Source of the DNA: Phormidesmis priestleyi ULC007
Lineage (GTDB): Bacteria; Cyanobacteriota; Cyanobacteriia; Leptolyngbyales; Leptolyngbyaceae
Direction: 5' to 3'
Length of the DNA stretch: 64,000 bases
Assembly (NCBI RefSeq): GCF_001895925.1
Contig: NZ_MPPI01000015.1
Coordinates: 1 to 64,000 of the forward strand
Part shown: positions 1-10,600 of the stretch, piece by piece
How positions within the stretch are numbered: position 1 is the first letter of the stretch
Layout of the letters: the number at the start of each line of letters is the position of its first letter
Translations under genes and position numbers: made by a program
Notes under the pieces: model-generated
What the model saw: only the letters and a program-made list of their open reading frames with translations
Databases searched by the model: none
What the model was told of the DNA's origin: nothing

Positions 1-134
1 ACGATTTGCTTTTCTAAGTCGATTGTGATGCATGATGGGGTGATTGGACGGTTCATTAATCGCGTCATATTCGGATTCCCCATTTAGACACGAACAACAC
101 GTCTAGAACATTACCCAGTGGTCTAGCTTTAACG

Positions 135-536
135 GTGAACCCCGTTCAAGCAGGTGTCCAAACCATTCAACCCGGACTGACCGCCGTTTCACCCACGGTT
201 CAGTCACCCAGTCTGGCGCGGTTCACGGCTCCTCTGTTCCTCAACGGCTTCTGGCAAGGCAACATTCATGCGGCGGGCGATGATGCTTTGTCCTATCTGA
301 CTCTCAAGATGACGGGCAAGGATTCCACCTATCAAGGCACTTGGCAGCTAGAAGGACAGGACGGTCCGTTGCAAAAAGGCAGCCTCAGCGCGACCAAACA
401 AGGCAACACCATCACCCTTAAGCTTGAGAAGTTCAGTGGTAACAAAGCCATTGTGCTCTCGGGAACGACGGGCGCAACCTCAATGACTGGAAAAGTTGTA
501 GATACGAATCTTGTGTTCTCTTTTGTGAAAAGCTAA
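135..536 (+). CDS. Hypothetical protein, possibly 5'-truncated
   Basis: I do not recognise this 133-residue protein. The start shown is GTG, but the frame stays open upstream to a TAA at 57-59 with no ATG, so the true start is uncertain or the gene may be the tail of something larger. After a Pro/Thr/Val-rich N-terminal stretch, the C-terminal 90 residues alternate Thr, Gly, Lys and hydrophobics (NGFWQGNI, STYQGTWQL, NTITLKLEKF, MTGKVV), which looks like a small beta-sheet domain. There is no clear signal peptide or membrane segment. It lies outside the biosynthetic cluster, beside an insertion sequence, and nothing links it to the lipopeptide genes. No function is assigned. Confidence 0.45.
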   Translation: MNPVQAGVQTIQPGLTAVSPTVQSPSLARFTAPLFLNGFWQGNIHAAGDDALSYLTLKMTGKDSTYQGTWQLEGQDGPLQKGSLSATKQGNTITLKLEKFSGNKAIVLSGTTGATSMTGKVVDTNLVFSFVKS

Positions 537-925
537 GCCTGATTTGTAGGCAGGCGAGACTGGACTGGCTGGGTTCAGCGGCGGGTGGACAAAATCAGGA
601 GCAATGCGAACCGCTCTACCGAAGTGCGATTTCAAGTCAACGCTTTGTGATTGAGATCGCACGTTTAATCAGTTGATTTCCAGCCTAATTCGTGGAGGCA
701 ACGCCGATTCAATGCGGCAAGCGATCGCTGTAAATTCCGCCTGTGGGGTTCATCCTTTGTTTTGGGTCGATTGGGTTAGGGTAGGAACTAGTTCTCTAAA
801 GCTCTGCCAATGGCTCACTTCAGCGATGCAGTCCTACCCTAACCCAGATAACTAGCGATCTCGGCTCAATGTCTGCTTACCCTATTTCATCCTCTGAGGC
901 AGAGGACTCTTCCTGTCTACTCCCC
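537..925. other. Non-coding stretch with a 14-bp inverted repeat
   Basis: I see no convincing gene here. A perfect 14-bp inverted repeat (GGGTTAGGGTAGGA at 773-786 and its complement at 832-845) encloses a 45-bp loop. A HIP1 octamer starts near 720. The hairpin could be a small cyanobacterial interspersed repeat. It has no T-run that would make it a clear terminator. Confidence 0.5.
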
Positions 926-1958
926 AGCAGATACAGCAGTTTTCAAGTATGTGTAGTACAGTTAACTAGTCAGTGTCAATAGAAAAAATGCAGCCTTATT
1001 CCACCAGCTTCCGAGAAAAAGTTGTGCAAGCCTATCAAGTCGGGAACACCTCAGTTCGGAAGGTGGCGGCTCGATTTGATGTCAGCAAAGCCTTTGTCCA
1101 AAAGATGCTAAAACAACAGGAAGTAGCCGGACATCTTACCCCAGGCAAACCGGGCGGAGGCATGAAGGGTAAGCTAGCAGGGCGTGAGGTTCAGTTAGCT
1201 GAGATGGTAGAGCAACACCCCGATGCGACGCTGGTAGAATACTGTGAGTACTGGGGAGAAACCCACCAGCAATGGGTCAGTGCCAGTACAATGTGCCGAG
1301 CGTTGCAAAAGGCAGAGTTGACGCGAAAAAAAAGACTTTACGCAGCACGCAAGCCGCGGCTGAACGAGTCCAAAAGCTACGCAGCGAGTACTGGGAGCAA
1401 GTGAGCCAAGTTGCCCCTGAGAATCTGGTATTTCTCGATGAGATGGGGGTTTTGCTGGGATTGACGCGAACCCATGCGCGCAGTCCTCAAGGCACAAGAG
1501 TCTATGACCTCAAGCCGTTTTACCGAGGTGCGAAGGTGACGGTGATTGGGGCAATCTCACTTGATCGCGTGTTGGCGATCATGACCTTAAATGATTCAAT
1601 GGACGGCAAGGCGTTTGAAGTCTTTATCCGACATTGTTTAGTTCCTCAGCTTTGGTCAGGGGCAGGGGTGGTCATGGATAATCTGCCTGCCCACCAGATC
1701 GCTTCCATCAAACCGCTGATTGAGTCAGTCGGAGCCAGCACCCTGAATTTGTCGCCCTACTCCCCAGAGTTTAATCCCATTGAACTTTGGTGGTCACAGC
1801 TTAAAGCGTTCTTACGACAGTTCTCTCCCACGACGACCAAAATGGTAGACACGCTCATTGCAACAGCTCTGCATTTGGTTAATCCTGAACACTTACGCAA
1901 CTGGTTTGCAGACTGTTGTTACTGTACTTCATAAACCTGAAATGTGCTGTATCTACTA
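926..1958 (+). mobile_element. IS630-type insertion sequence
   Basis: The ends are imperfect inverted repeats of about 35 bp: 929-962 matches the reverse complement of 1921-1955 at most positions, sharing AGATACAGCA and GTACAGT. The transposase of the IS630/Tc1 (DDE) class fills the interior. These elements insert at TA dinucleotides and TA is present near both ends, but I could not fix the exact boundary. The element looks structurally complete, although its transposase needs a frameshift. It abuts a second, decayed IS630-type element to its right. Confidence 0.8.
973..1934 (+). CDS. IS630-type transposase, two frames joined by -1 frameshift
   Basis: The first frame (973-1404, GTG start; ATG at 988 is a good alternative) encodes an N-terminal helix-turn-helix region (VRKVAARFDVSKAFVQKML) for end binding. 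The second frame (open from 1272, stop at 1932-1934) carries the DDE catalytic domain: FLDEMG, VMDNLPAH and FNPIELWW supply Asp, Asp and Glu. The two overlap at an A8 run (1326-1333). Slippage by -1 on A_AAA_AAA there joins ELTRKK directly to KTLRSTQ. Programmed -1 frameshifting is common in IS transposases, so I read this as one functional gene, not a mutation, but the sequence alone cannot exclude decay. The stop codon lies inside the right terminal repeat. Confidence 0.8.
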
Positions 1959-1973
1959 ATACCGTTTCGCGTT

Positions 1974-2842
1974 CTAAGTCGTCATTTGGAGATGTGGAAA
2001 GTAGGTCATCGAACTGATTTTTTCAGGTAAGTCCATCAGCTCTTTTAAGCCTTTGCAAAGAGTATTGCTGACCGCATCTAGCGTCTCAAAGGCTCGATTG
2101 TAGAAATGTTTCTCTCGGATCTCCTCCCAAATATGTTCTGTTGGATTAAGTTCAGGACTGCGAGGCGGTTGAAAAATCAAGCGAATATTCTCAGGAATGA
2201 GCAAATCTCCAGAACGATGATAAGAAGCACCATCCACCTGCATCACCACGAAAAATCAGCAAAATCCTCAGCCCCTTGTTCAAGAAACAAATTCACCATA
2301 GCGGTGTTAGAAAACGGTGACCCCAATGCGCTCATTCGCCCCAAACTCGGTGCGACTGCCACAAACGCATATAGATTTTCGCGTACCCATTGTTGAGCAG
2401 CATCAGGACGGATTCCAGGTGCACACCAAGCTCGCATGACTTGTCCCCGCCGCCCAAATCGACCTTCGTCGGCAGCCAAAATTACCACAGGACGTTCATC
2501 CTCACTATCCCGGTCGGCTAGAGCGGTTCGCACCAGCATGGGAAAGTTTTTTAAATGTCTCTTGCGCTTGTTTGTCCCCAGCCGGGTGGTAGGGACGAGG
2601 CATCAGTTGACGCCATCCATGCCGTTCCAACAATCGATAAATGTGGGATGCACGCAGTCTTTGACCCGTTGCTCAAAGGCTTGATGAATCGTTTGAATGG
2701 TGGTCAACAATCCCTGAGCCGAATCGCTCAGGAAGGGTTCTAAAAACGCGATTTCCTCATCCCAACTGAGATAGTCGTTGCGTCGTCCTCCACGACCTGG
2801 GGTTTCCAGCGCTGCGGCACCCCAGGGGACAGGGTTTCTCAA
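1974..2842 (-). pseudogene. Broken IS630-type transposase
   Basis: Three pieces of one DDE transposase appear in order on the minus strand. An N-terminal helical part covers 2842-2603. A middle part with the first catalytic Asp region (VVILAADEGRFGRRG) covers 2539-2243. A C-terminal part with MQVDGASYHRSG and PELNPTEHIWEE covers 2249-1974. A segment reading MPRPYHPAGDKQAQETFKK sits in a different frame at about 2600-2540, so at least two frameshifts separate N-terminal and middle parts, and a further frame change lies near 2246. The gene is therefore dead. Its 5' flank (2843-2934) is the IS end that recurs, inverted, on the other side of the biosynthetic cluster. Confidence 0.85.
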
Positions 2843-2934
2843 GTAAAGTTTATTGAGAAGCTCTTTGGAATGAGTGCTTAACGGAACGCGAACGAAACAC
2901 TTCGTTTGTCACTAAAAAGTATTTGCGACACAAC
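2822..2934. repeat. Left copy of an IS630-type end (inverted repeat with 58194-58305)
   Basis: This 113-bp stretch is the 5' end of the decayed IS630-type element. It reappears as its reverse complement at 58194-58305 with roughly 90 percent identity by eye, including the internal GAACGAA/TTCGTTT palindrome and the GACAGGGTTTCTC block. The transposon terminus points toward the NRPS genes. A TTG that could extend NRPS1 upstream (2923) lies inside this repeat and is therefore an unlikely start. Confidence 0.85.
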
Positions 2935-2973
2935 CCCATTTCCCCTCTTACCCGACTAAAATATGAGATAAAA

Positions 2974-5900
2974 ATGTATAACCCCTTGCAACAAAATAGA
3001 GGGCAGCCATCGGTGCTAAATCTGATCAAGCAGCAACTTATGGTTATGACCCAGCAATTAGATTTGCTACAGCAAATCCAGCATTCATCTGGTTCAGCTA
3101 ATTGCAGTACTACCTCAACCGAGCGCCATACTGAGTCAAATCCAGGGGAGGAAGCCATTCATATTCCCCCTTCGCCAGGACAGCGCGACCTCTGGTTTTG
3201 GTCAAATCTAGGAGCAGATAAATCGTCTGCATACAATCAATCAGTGGTGATGCGATTGCGCGGTGAGTTGCAAATACCACTTCTAAAGGCAGCCATACAG
3301 ACTGTAGTGGCTCGACGGGACGCTTTGCGAATAATCAGTATCAGTTCAGAAGAGCAAATTATTGCAGCAACCCTACAAATTGAGATTCCTTGCCTAGTTC
3401 TGCCTGAAGCATCAGAGAATGTTAAACAACAACAAATTGATGCCTGGTTGGAGGCGGTAACGTCTCAGCCATTCAACTTTAAGGAAGGGCCATTTTTTCG
3501 GTTGCAGTTGGCACAGGTGAATCATCGGGATTATCTGATGGTGCTGGTGGCTCATCATTTAATTGCAGATGGATGGTCGATCGAAGTGATCCTGCAAGAA
3601 GTTGCTGAATTGTATTCAACTTTATGTGTGGGCAGACAGGCGGATAAACCAAAACCTGTACAGTATCAGAGTTATCTAGACTGGCTGCTAACGCTGCAGA
3701 CAAGCCAACAACTGGAGCAAGATCACGCCTATTGGTTAGAGGTTTGGAGTACTTCAATCCCAAAGCTCGTCTTACCCAGCGATTTCCTGAAACCCGCCAG
3801 AACTTACAACGGCGATCGTCAAACGCTGACGCTGAACAGTGCTGTTTATGAACAGCTAAAGCGGTTCAGTCAGACTCAGGGGACAACCGTGGTGATGACA
3901 CTTCTGGCTGCCTGGACGGTCTTTTTATCCCGGCTGACGGGACAGGAACAATTGGTTGTAGGTATTCCGACGGCGGGACAACTGCTAATGGGAGCCAGAG
4001 ATTTGGTGGGACACTGTAGTTCGCTGTTGCCGATCGTCAGCAACCCACGCTGGGATCTGGAATTTACTGAGTTTCTGGCATCTGTCAAAAAAACCTTGTT
4101 TGATGCCCACGAACACCAGCGCTACTTTTTCATCGACCGGCTCAGTCAGGTACACCCGCAGTCCGTCACTGCCCCTCAGGTGACAACCCTGTTTAATATT
4201 GACAAGATGATGGACATCCCAAAACTGCATGGGCTGGATGTAGCGTTAATGCCAAGCCCAGTCCATTTTGCAAAATTTGATCTCAGCTTGAACAGTATTC
4301 AGCATGACGATCAATTTGTTTTAGATTTTACCTACCGCACCGACTTATTTGATCCTCAAACTATCCGTCACTGGTGTCATGCTTTTCTCACATTGTTAGC
4401 AGGTATCCTGGCTTCTCCTGAAAGTCGATTATATCAACTGCCCTTGGTTTTACCTGAAGACCATCAAACGTTCTTTTCAGATGTTGATTCAGTGCAAGAT
4501 GTTGAGCCAATTCATCAGCAGTTTGAGCGCCAGGTGAGTCAGAACCCTGATGCGATCGCGGTTACAGTTGGGGATGAATCTATTTCCTATACAGTGTTAA
4601 ATTACCGAGCAAATCAACTAGCACGGTATCTAAAGGCTCAGGAAGCTGCACAATCACACGTTACAGTGTATCTGCAACATCCCATCCAACTCGCGATCGC
4701 AGTGTTGGCGCTATTCAAGGGTGGAATGAGTGTAACTTTGATTAATCCTGGGCTTAGTGCAGAGGCAATCCGGATGGCAACGGATGAATGGGTTGAGGGT
4801 TTGCTCTTGACCGAGGCATCATTGATCACGGCTTTAACCGAGGGCAAGTCACATTCAGGCACTCATTTAGTCGCTATTGATGATGATTGGTCAATAATTT
4901 CAACCCATAGTAGTGAAAATCTCCAGCCTATTAATTCAGAAGGTTATATTGACTTCTTGTACGCAACGGCATCTACTGAGATTGATCGCCTGCAACTGAG
5001 TTATCTTGCTGTTTGCCGTCACATTGCAGGTCTGCAAAAACTGCTTCCTCACACGAGCCGCGATCGCATCTCCATCTTCAACCAGTTTGAGAGAGAAGAT
5101 TTTGCCATTTTTGACTTTTTGTTATCGAGTTTGACAGTTGGCGCGTCTCTTAACGTCATCGCTTGGCAACAGATCTCTGATTCGGAAAACCTGGCTGCTT
5201 TTGCAGACAAAACCAGCACTATGATCGTGGCATCTTTGACAGACATGGTTGCATTGGCAAGGGCATTTTCAGTTAACCCAAAATTACTAATGGTAAGTAA
5301 GCCGCAGCAGTGGGTTATTTTTGACCAGGGCAAATTGGGATACGGATTAGTCAAGCAACTCTCTCAATGTCTGGATTGTCTGGGTCAACCTGTTGAGCTT
5401 TATTGGGTCTACAAACTTCCTGTCCTATCCTTAGTGGGGGCGGTCAAGCAACTGGTATCCCTCCCAGAGGAGCCGCAGGGCAACAGTCAAGCCGTTCCTC
5501 TAGGACATCCGATCGCTCAACTGGGGTTCTCCGTGCGCGATGCCTACGACCAAATTTTACCTGTAGGCATACCCGGGAAACTCTGTGTGGAATATCCCTC
5601 AGGGATGGCCATCCCAACAGGCGACAAGGCTCGTCTGCGCTTCGATCGCGGTATCGAAATTTGTGGCGATAAGGCGACCTCTCCCAGGGAAATTGAACTG
5701 ACCCTTAGTCTATGTTCTGGGGTCAAAGAGGTTGTTGTTAGAGAAAGTCAGCCTCAAGGTGCTGATGCCGCGATCGAATTTCGTGTATACGTAGTCCTGA
5801 CAAAAGCCGAGGGGCATGATCTTCAGAAAGTTGAGCAATTATTGAACAGCTTATTGTCTATCCCTGAGAGTTTTAGGTTGATTCAGGTGGAAACAATCCC

Positions 5901-7644
5901 ACGGACTGCGTCCGGAGTGGTTGACTATTCAGCCTTGAGCGAGATACCAGGAGTGTCATTAACAGGGGTCGATTTTGTCGCTCCTGGGAATTCCACAGAA
6001 AAGGCGATCGCTCACTATATCCAACAGACGCTGGGAAAACCGTTGGTTAGTGTAGATGACAATTTTTTTGATTTAGGTTTATCAAGTTTGCAAGGAACTC
6101 AACTGATCTCCAGAATCCAGGCAGAATTAGCGGTAGACATCAGTCTGCGCGATTTATTTGAAGCACCGAACATTGCGAGTTTGGCAACCCGAATTAAAGA
6201 TCGAACCACTCCACCGTTGCCGCTAATGCAGCCCCTACCAGAACCTGCTGATGCAGCAGGAATGCAGCCCCCCTTTCGAGATTATGACCTTTCCCCTGCC
6301 CAGCGCAGCCTCTGGCTTCATGCCCAACTGGACGAGAGTGAGATCGCCTATAACCTGTCTACGTCCTTACTGTTGGAGGGAGATTTAGAGATTACAGCTT
6401 TACAGCGATCGTTTCAGTCCATCGTCGCCCGCTATGAATCCTTGAGAACCACCTTTGTTCTGGTAGAGGAGGAACCCAGGCAACGGGTGCATGAGACGAT
6501 GCCTGTTCCCCAAACCGACCTTGACCTCTCGGAAGCTGAGAATTCCCTGGAACTCGCTGGCAAGTATGGCTGGGAGGAAGCTCAGAAACCCTTTGATCTG
6601 GCTCAGGGACCGCTCCTGCGAACCCTGTTACTCAAACTGTCCGATACCCGACACATTCTGTTATTTACCACTCATCACCTTATTATTGATGGCTGGTCGC
6701 TCGATATTCTGGGGCGGGAACTCTTTAACTACTATGCCACCTATCGATCGGGTCAGAACTACCAGCCCTCCCCTTTAAGCATCCAGTACAAAGACTATGC
6801 CGCTTGGCACAATGCTCTCCTGCAAACCGATCGCTTAGTCAAACAACGGGCTTACTGGCACAATAAACTCTTGGGATCGCAACCTGCACTCAATTTACCA
6901 ACGGATTTTCCTCGCCCATCCGTGCCCACATTCAAAGGCAGTGTGATGACTTTCACCTTCGATCCCGGACAAACCGCTGCCTTAAATCGCCTCAGTCGCA
7001 ACTATGGTGCCAGCCTATACATGCTCCTAGTCACGGCGGTCAAAACCCTACTGTATCGGATCACTCAACAGACGGATATAATTGTTGGCACGACCTTTGC
7101 CGATCGCCCTCATCCTGATTTAGAGGAGCAGATTGGCTGTTTCATCAATCCGCTGATTCTGCGGGATATAATTGCCGTTAATCAAAGCTTTGTGTCGCTT
7201 TTGCATCAGGTCAGGCAAACGATCCTGGAAGCGCTGGAGAACACTTTGTATCCCTTCGATCTGCTGGTTAACGAACTGCAACAGCGGGATCTCAGCTTAC
7301 AGGGATCGTCTCTGTTTGAAGTGCAAGTTGTAATGCACAACCATCCCCAAACGTATACCCAGGGAGATGGGCTGAAGGTGTCAATCGTTGAGAATATTGT
7401 ACTGGCTAGCCGATTTGATTTAATCTTCAACTTTATCGAAAACGATGACCAACTGCAACTGGATATTGAATACAAAACGGATTTGTGGAAGCTTGAACGG
7501 ATTGAGGTGATGAAAAACCGATTTTATGCCCTGGTCATAGATATCCTTGCCCATCCCCACCAGACACTGGATAATCTCAACATTCAGACTGCTTACGAAG
7601 AGTCAGCCGAAGAACCAGAACTGTTGTTTGATCTTGATTTTTAG
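2974..7644 (+). CDS. NRPS1: C-A(degenerate)-PCP-C
   Basis: This is a non-ribosomal peptide synthetase of about 1556 residues, counted from ATG 2974. An upstream TTG at 2923 lies in IS sequence. Order: a helical leader (about 10-30), condensation domain 1 with HHLIADG, an adenylation-like region (about 510-985), a PCP with the phosphopantetheine Ser in GLSSL (about 1037), then condensation domain 2 with HHLIIDG (about 1231). The adenylation region is badly degraded: the P-loop core YTSGSTGxPKG is replaced by LYATASTEIDR, NxYGPTE and YRTGDL are missing, and the A10 Lys motif is replaced by TASGVVD. It should not activate an amino acid. Both C domains and the PCP keep their key residues. The protein probably accepts the beta-amino acyl chain from the PKS-aminotransferase. 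It is 17 bp upstream of NRPS2, in the same operon. Confidence 0.9.
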   Translation: MYNPLQQNRGQPSVLNLIKQQLMVMTQQLDLLQQIQHSSGSANCSTTSTERHTESNPGEEAIHIPPSPGQRDLWFWSNLGADKSSAYNQSVVMRLRGELQIPLLKAAIQTVVARRDALRIISISSEEQIIAATLQIEIPCLVLPEASENVKQQQIDAWLEAVTSQPFNFKEGPFFRLQLAQVNHRDYLMVLVAHHLIADGWSIEVILQEVAELYSTLCVGRQADKPKPVQYQSYLDWLLTLQTSQQLEQDHAYWLEVWSTSIPKLVLPSDFLKPARTYNGDRQTLTLNSAVYEQLKRFSQTQGTTVVMTLLAAWTVFLSRLTGQEQLVVGIPTAGQLLMGARDLVGHCSSLLPIVSNPRWDLEFTEFLASVKKTLFDAHEHQRYFFIDRLSQVHPQSVTAPQVTTLFNIDKMMDIPKLHGLDVALMPSPVHFAKFDLSLNSIQHDDQFVLDFTYRTDLFDPQTIRHWCHAFLTLLAGILASPESRLYQLPLVLPEDHQTFFSDVDSVQDVEPIHQQFERQVSQNPDAIAVTVGDESISYTVLNYRANQLARYLKAQEAAQSHVTVYLQHPIQLAIAVLALFKGGMSVTLINPGLSAEAIRMATDEWVEGLLLTEASLITALTEGKSHSGTHLVAIDDDWSIISTHSSENLQPINSEGYIDFLYATASTEIDRLQLSYLAVCRHIAGLQKLLPHTSRDRISIFNQFEREDFAIFDFLLSSLTVGASLNVIAWQQISDSENLAAFADKTSTMIVASLTDMVALARAFSVNPKLLMVSKPQQWVIFDQGKLGYGLVKQLSQCLDCLGQPVELYWVYKLPVLSLVGAVKQLVSLPEEPQGNSQAVPLGHPIAQLGFSVRDAYDQILPVGIPGKLCVEYPSGMAIPTGDKARLRFDRGIEICGDKATSPREIELTLSLCSGVKEVVVRESQPQGADAAIEFRVYVVLTKAEGHDLQKVEQLLNSLLSIPESFRLIQVETIPRTASGVVDYSALSEIPGVSLTGVDFVAPGNSTEKAIAHYIQQTLGKPLVSVDDNFFDLGLSSLQGTQLISRIQAELAVDISLRDLFEAPNIASLATRIKDRTTPPLPLMQPLPEPADAAGMQPPFRDYDLSPAQRSLWLHAQLDESEIAYNLSTSLLLEGDLEITALQRSFQSIVARYESLRTTFVLVEEEPRQRVHETMPVPQTDLDLSEAENSLELAGKYGWEEAQKPFDLAQGPLLRTLLLKLSDTRHILLFTTHHLIIDGWSLDILGRELFNYYATYRSGQNYQPSPLSIQYKDYAAWHNALLQTDRLVKQRAYWHNKLLGSQPALNLPTDFPRPSVPTFKGSVMTFTFDPGQTAALNRLSRNYGASLYMLLVTAVKTLLYRITQQTDIIVGTTFADRPHPDLEEQIGCFINPLILRDIIAVNQSFVSLLHQVRQTILEALENTLYPFDLLVNELQQRDLSLQGSSLFEVQVVMHNHPQTYTQGDGLKVSIVENIVLASRFDLIFNFIENDDQLQLDIEYKTDLWKLERIEVMKNRFYALVIDILAHPHQTLDNLNIQTAYEESAEEPELLFDLDF

Positions 7645-7661
7645 GGAGTGATGAGCTTGCT

Positions 7662-10600
7662 ATGGACATGGATATTCGCAGGGTTATTTCCGAAGATTTT
7701 TGGATCGACCAATTAAGAGGATTTGAGCCGCACGGGTTTATCCCCCTGAACCGCCAGCAGGATATCTCAGGCTCTACCCAGTCACACGTATCATCCTTTC
7801 CCCAACCGATTCGCGATCGATTAAATGAGGTCACGAAAGGAATACCAACTAATGCTTATGTGTTAATGGCGGCAGCCGTCGCGATTCTCCTGTCCAGATA
7901 CATGAACACTCAGGATATCCTCATCGTTACGCCCAGGCTCCAAGTATCGCAAACAACCGGAAATCCTCACGCAGGCATCCTGTTTCTCAGACTTCCAGTG
8001 GTCAAAGACGGAACCATCCGAAATTTGCTCCAGATCATTCAGACTACCGTCACTCGTGCGCACAAACATCAAGACTATGACCTTGAGGCATTACTGCGGC
8101 GATTGGGTGCAGAGGGTCGCAATCCAGATGCTTTGTTCCAGGTTGGGTTTAGCTACTCGGCACTGAATCAAAATCATTCGTTTGACGACAAGTTAACCCT
8201 GCGATTTCAGATTGAGGAATCCCAGATTGGAGAATCCCAGAAGCAATACACTCTAGCGATCTCCTACAATGATGAAATTTTCAACGAGGCATTCATCAAC
8301 CAAATAGCTGCTCACCTGTTGCGAATTTTAGCGTGTGTTGTGTGGCATCCCGATCGGGCGATCTCAGCCGTCGAACTGTTATCTGAGGCGGAACGGAATA
8401 CACTCTTAGAAACCGTCAACGCCACTCAAACATCCTATCCTCAGCAAAAGCCAGTGATTGATTGGTTTGAGGAGCAAGTTGAGCGTAGCCCAGACGCAAT
8501 CGCCATTGTTTGTGAACAGTGCTCTCTGACCTATCGAGATTTAAACCAACAGGCTAATCAGGTCGCCGCTTATCTCCAAACTCAAGGAGTGGAGCCAGAA
8601 CATCGAGTTGGGTTACTCCTGACCCGCTCAGAGTATTTGATCATCGCCATCCTGGGGGTGTTGAAAGCTGGGGGCGCTTACCTGCCCATCGAACCGGAAT
8701 TTCCCCTGGAACGTATTCGCTATATGGTTGCCGATAGTGATTGCCGAATTATTTTGAGCGAAGCCAGTCAGCAGAATAAGTGGGCTGTGGGGGCAGTGCA
8801 AGTGACAGACATCCGGGAACTTCCCCTGGCACCTGCAACCCATCTCACCCGATCGGGCGATCCCCACCAATTAGCCTATCTGATGTATACCTCTGGCTCT
8901 ACGGGTTTACCGAAAGGAGTGGCGATCGAACACCGCAGCTTAATGAACTACCTTTACTGGGCCAGCGAATACTACTTTGAGCAAAACCCTGACCGCGGCA
9001 ATATGGCTTTGTTTACCTCACCCGCCTTTGACTTGACAGTAACGACCATCTTCCTGCCCCTCTTACGGGGAAAAAAGTTATATATCTATCCAGATAATTC
9101 ACCCGAAGTCGTTTTAGAAACTTGTTTTCGAGAGGATAGTGAAATCGATGCGATTAAGTTAACGCCTTCTCATATCCAAATCCTGAACTATATTCCAGTT
9201 ACCCCCAGCAATATCGAAGTGGTGATTGTGGGGGGTGAGGAATTAAAACCAACGCACATTCAGTTACTAAAAGAGCGCAACAACTCCATACGAATCTACA
9301 ACGAGTATGGCCCGACAGAAGCAACGGTAGGATGTACGATCGTGGAAGCTAATCCCGAAAAAATTACCATTGGCACCGCGATCGCCAATAGCCAAATCTA
9401 TATCTTAGATGAAGACTGTCAACTTCAGCCTCTGGGAGTAGCAGGGGAAATTTGCATTGGTGGAAATGGCTTGGCAAGAGGGTATTGGAACCGGGAAGAA
9501 CTGACACAAGAACGATTTATTGTCCATCCGTTTTATCCAGGAAAGCGAGTTTACCGGACTGGAGATTTAGGGCGGTGGTTGGACACGTTGGAGTTGGAAT
9601 ATCTGGGACGAAAAGACAGTCAGGTGAAAATCCGAGGCTATCGGATTGAATTGCAAGAAATTGAGCAGCAACTTTTAGCATTTAGCCAGATTCATGATGT
9701 TGCAGTGGTGACGAATGATTCCTCAACAGATCCGGAATTGATTGCTTATGTTGTAGGTTCAGGAGAACTGAATCTGGAGCAGGTGCGATGCCAGTTAAGT
9801 GAAAAATTACCTGCTTATATGATTCCCCAACAGATGATCCGTCTAGAGCGGTTGCCCCTAACCGCGAATGGTAAACTCGCTTGGCGATCGCTTCCCAAGC
9901 CTGAACAACTCAAGCCGTCTTCCACCCCGGACTATGTTGCACCCCGCGATCAACTGGAAGCGCAACTGGTAGAGATTGGAGCTGAAGTGCTCAAGCAAGA
10001 CAGAATCGGCATTAACGATAACTTACTTACCCTGGGAGCCAATAGTTTAAAGATCATTCAAATTGTCGCTCGCGTGCGTCATCGCTTAGGCGTGGATCTC
10101 AACTTAAAAGAAGTCTTTGCCAACCTCAGGATGAGAGAAATCGCTGAACTAGTGCGCGTCAAGCAACCACTGCAACTACCTCCCATTGAGCTAGTAACCC
10201 CCGCAGAACATTATGCTCTTTCTCAGTCTCAACGGCAGTTTTGGACATCAGCGCAGATAGGTGCGGCGATCGCCTACAATATCCCTGGGGCTGTCGTGTT
10301 AGAAGGTTCCCTGAATCGGCAAGCCCTGCTGAAAGCATTTCGTTCCTTGGTTGAACGGCATGAAGTCTTGCGAACGACGTTTATCTGCGTCGATGGTGAA
10401 CCCAGACAGTGGATTAGCCCGGATAGCAATTTTTGGTTAGAAGAGCGTAATTTGACTGGGGAGGCAGAACCATTCAAGAGCGCCCGATCGTGGATAGAGA
10501 AAGCAGCCACGCTACCGTTTGACCTGGAAAAAGAAACGCTGTTGCGCGTGTATCTGTGGCAATTAGCACCCATGCGGCATCTGTTGTTGATCAACACCCA

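Noticed and set aside
673-855. 60-residue open frame
   Set aside because: It overlaps an inverted repeat, has no ribosome site and no recognisable sequence character.
2923-2973. Upstream TTG start for NRPS1
   Set aside because: The TTG lies inside the IS end repeated at 58194-58305. ATG 2974 follows at once and begins the helical leader seen in related proteins.
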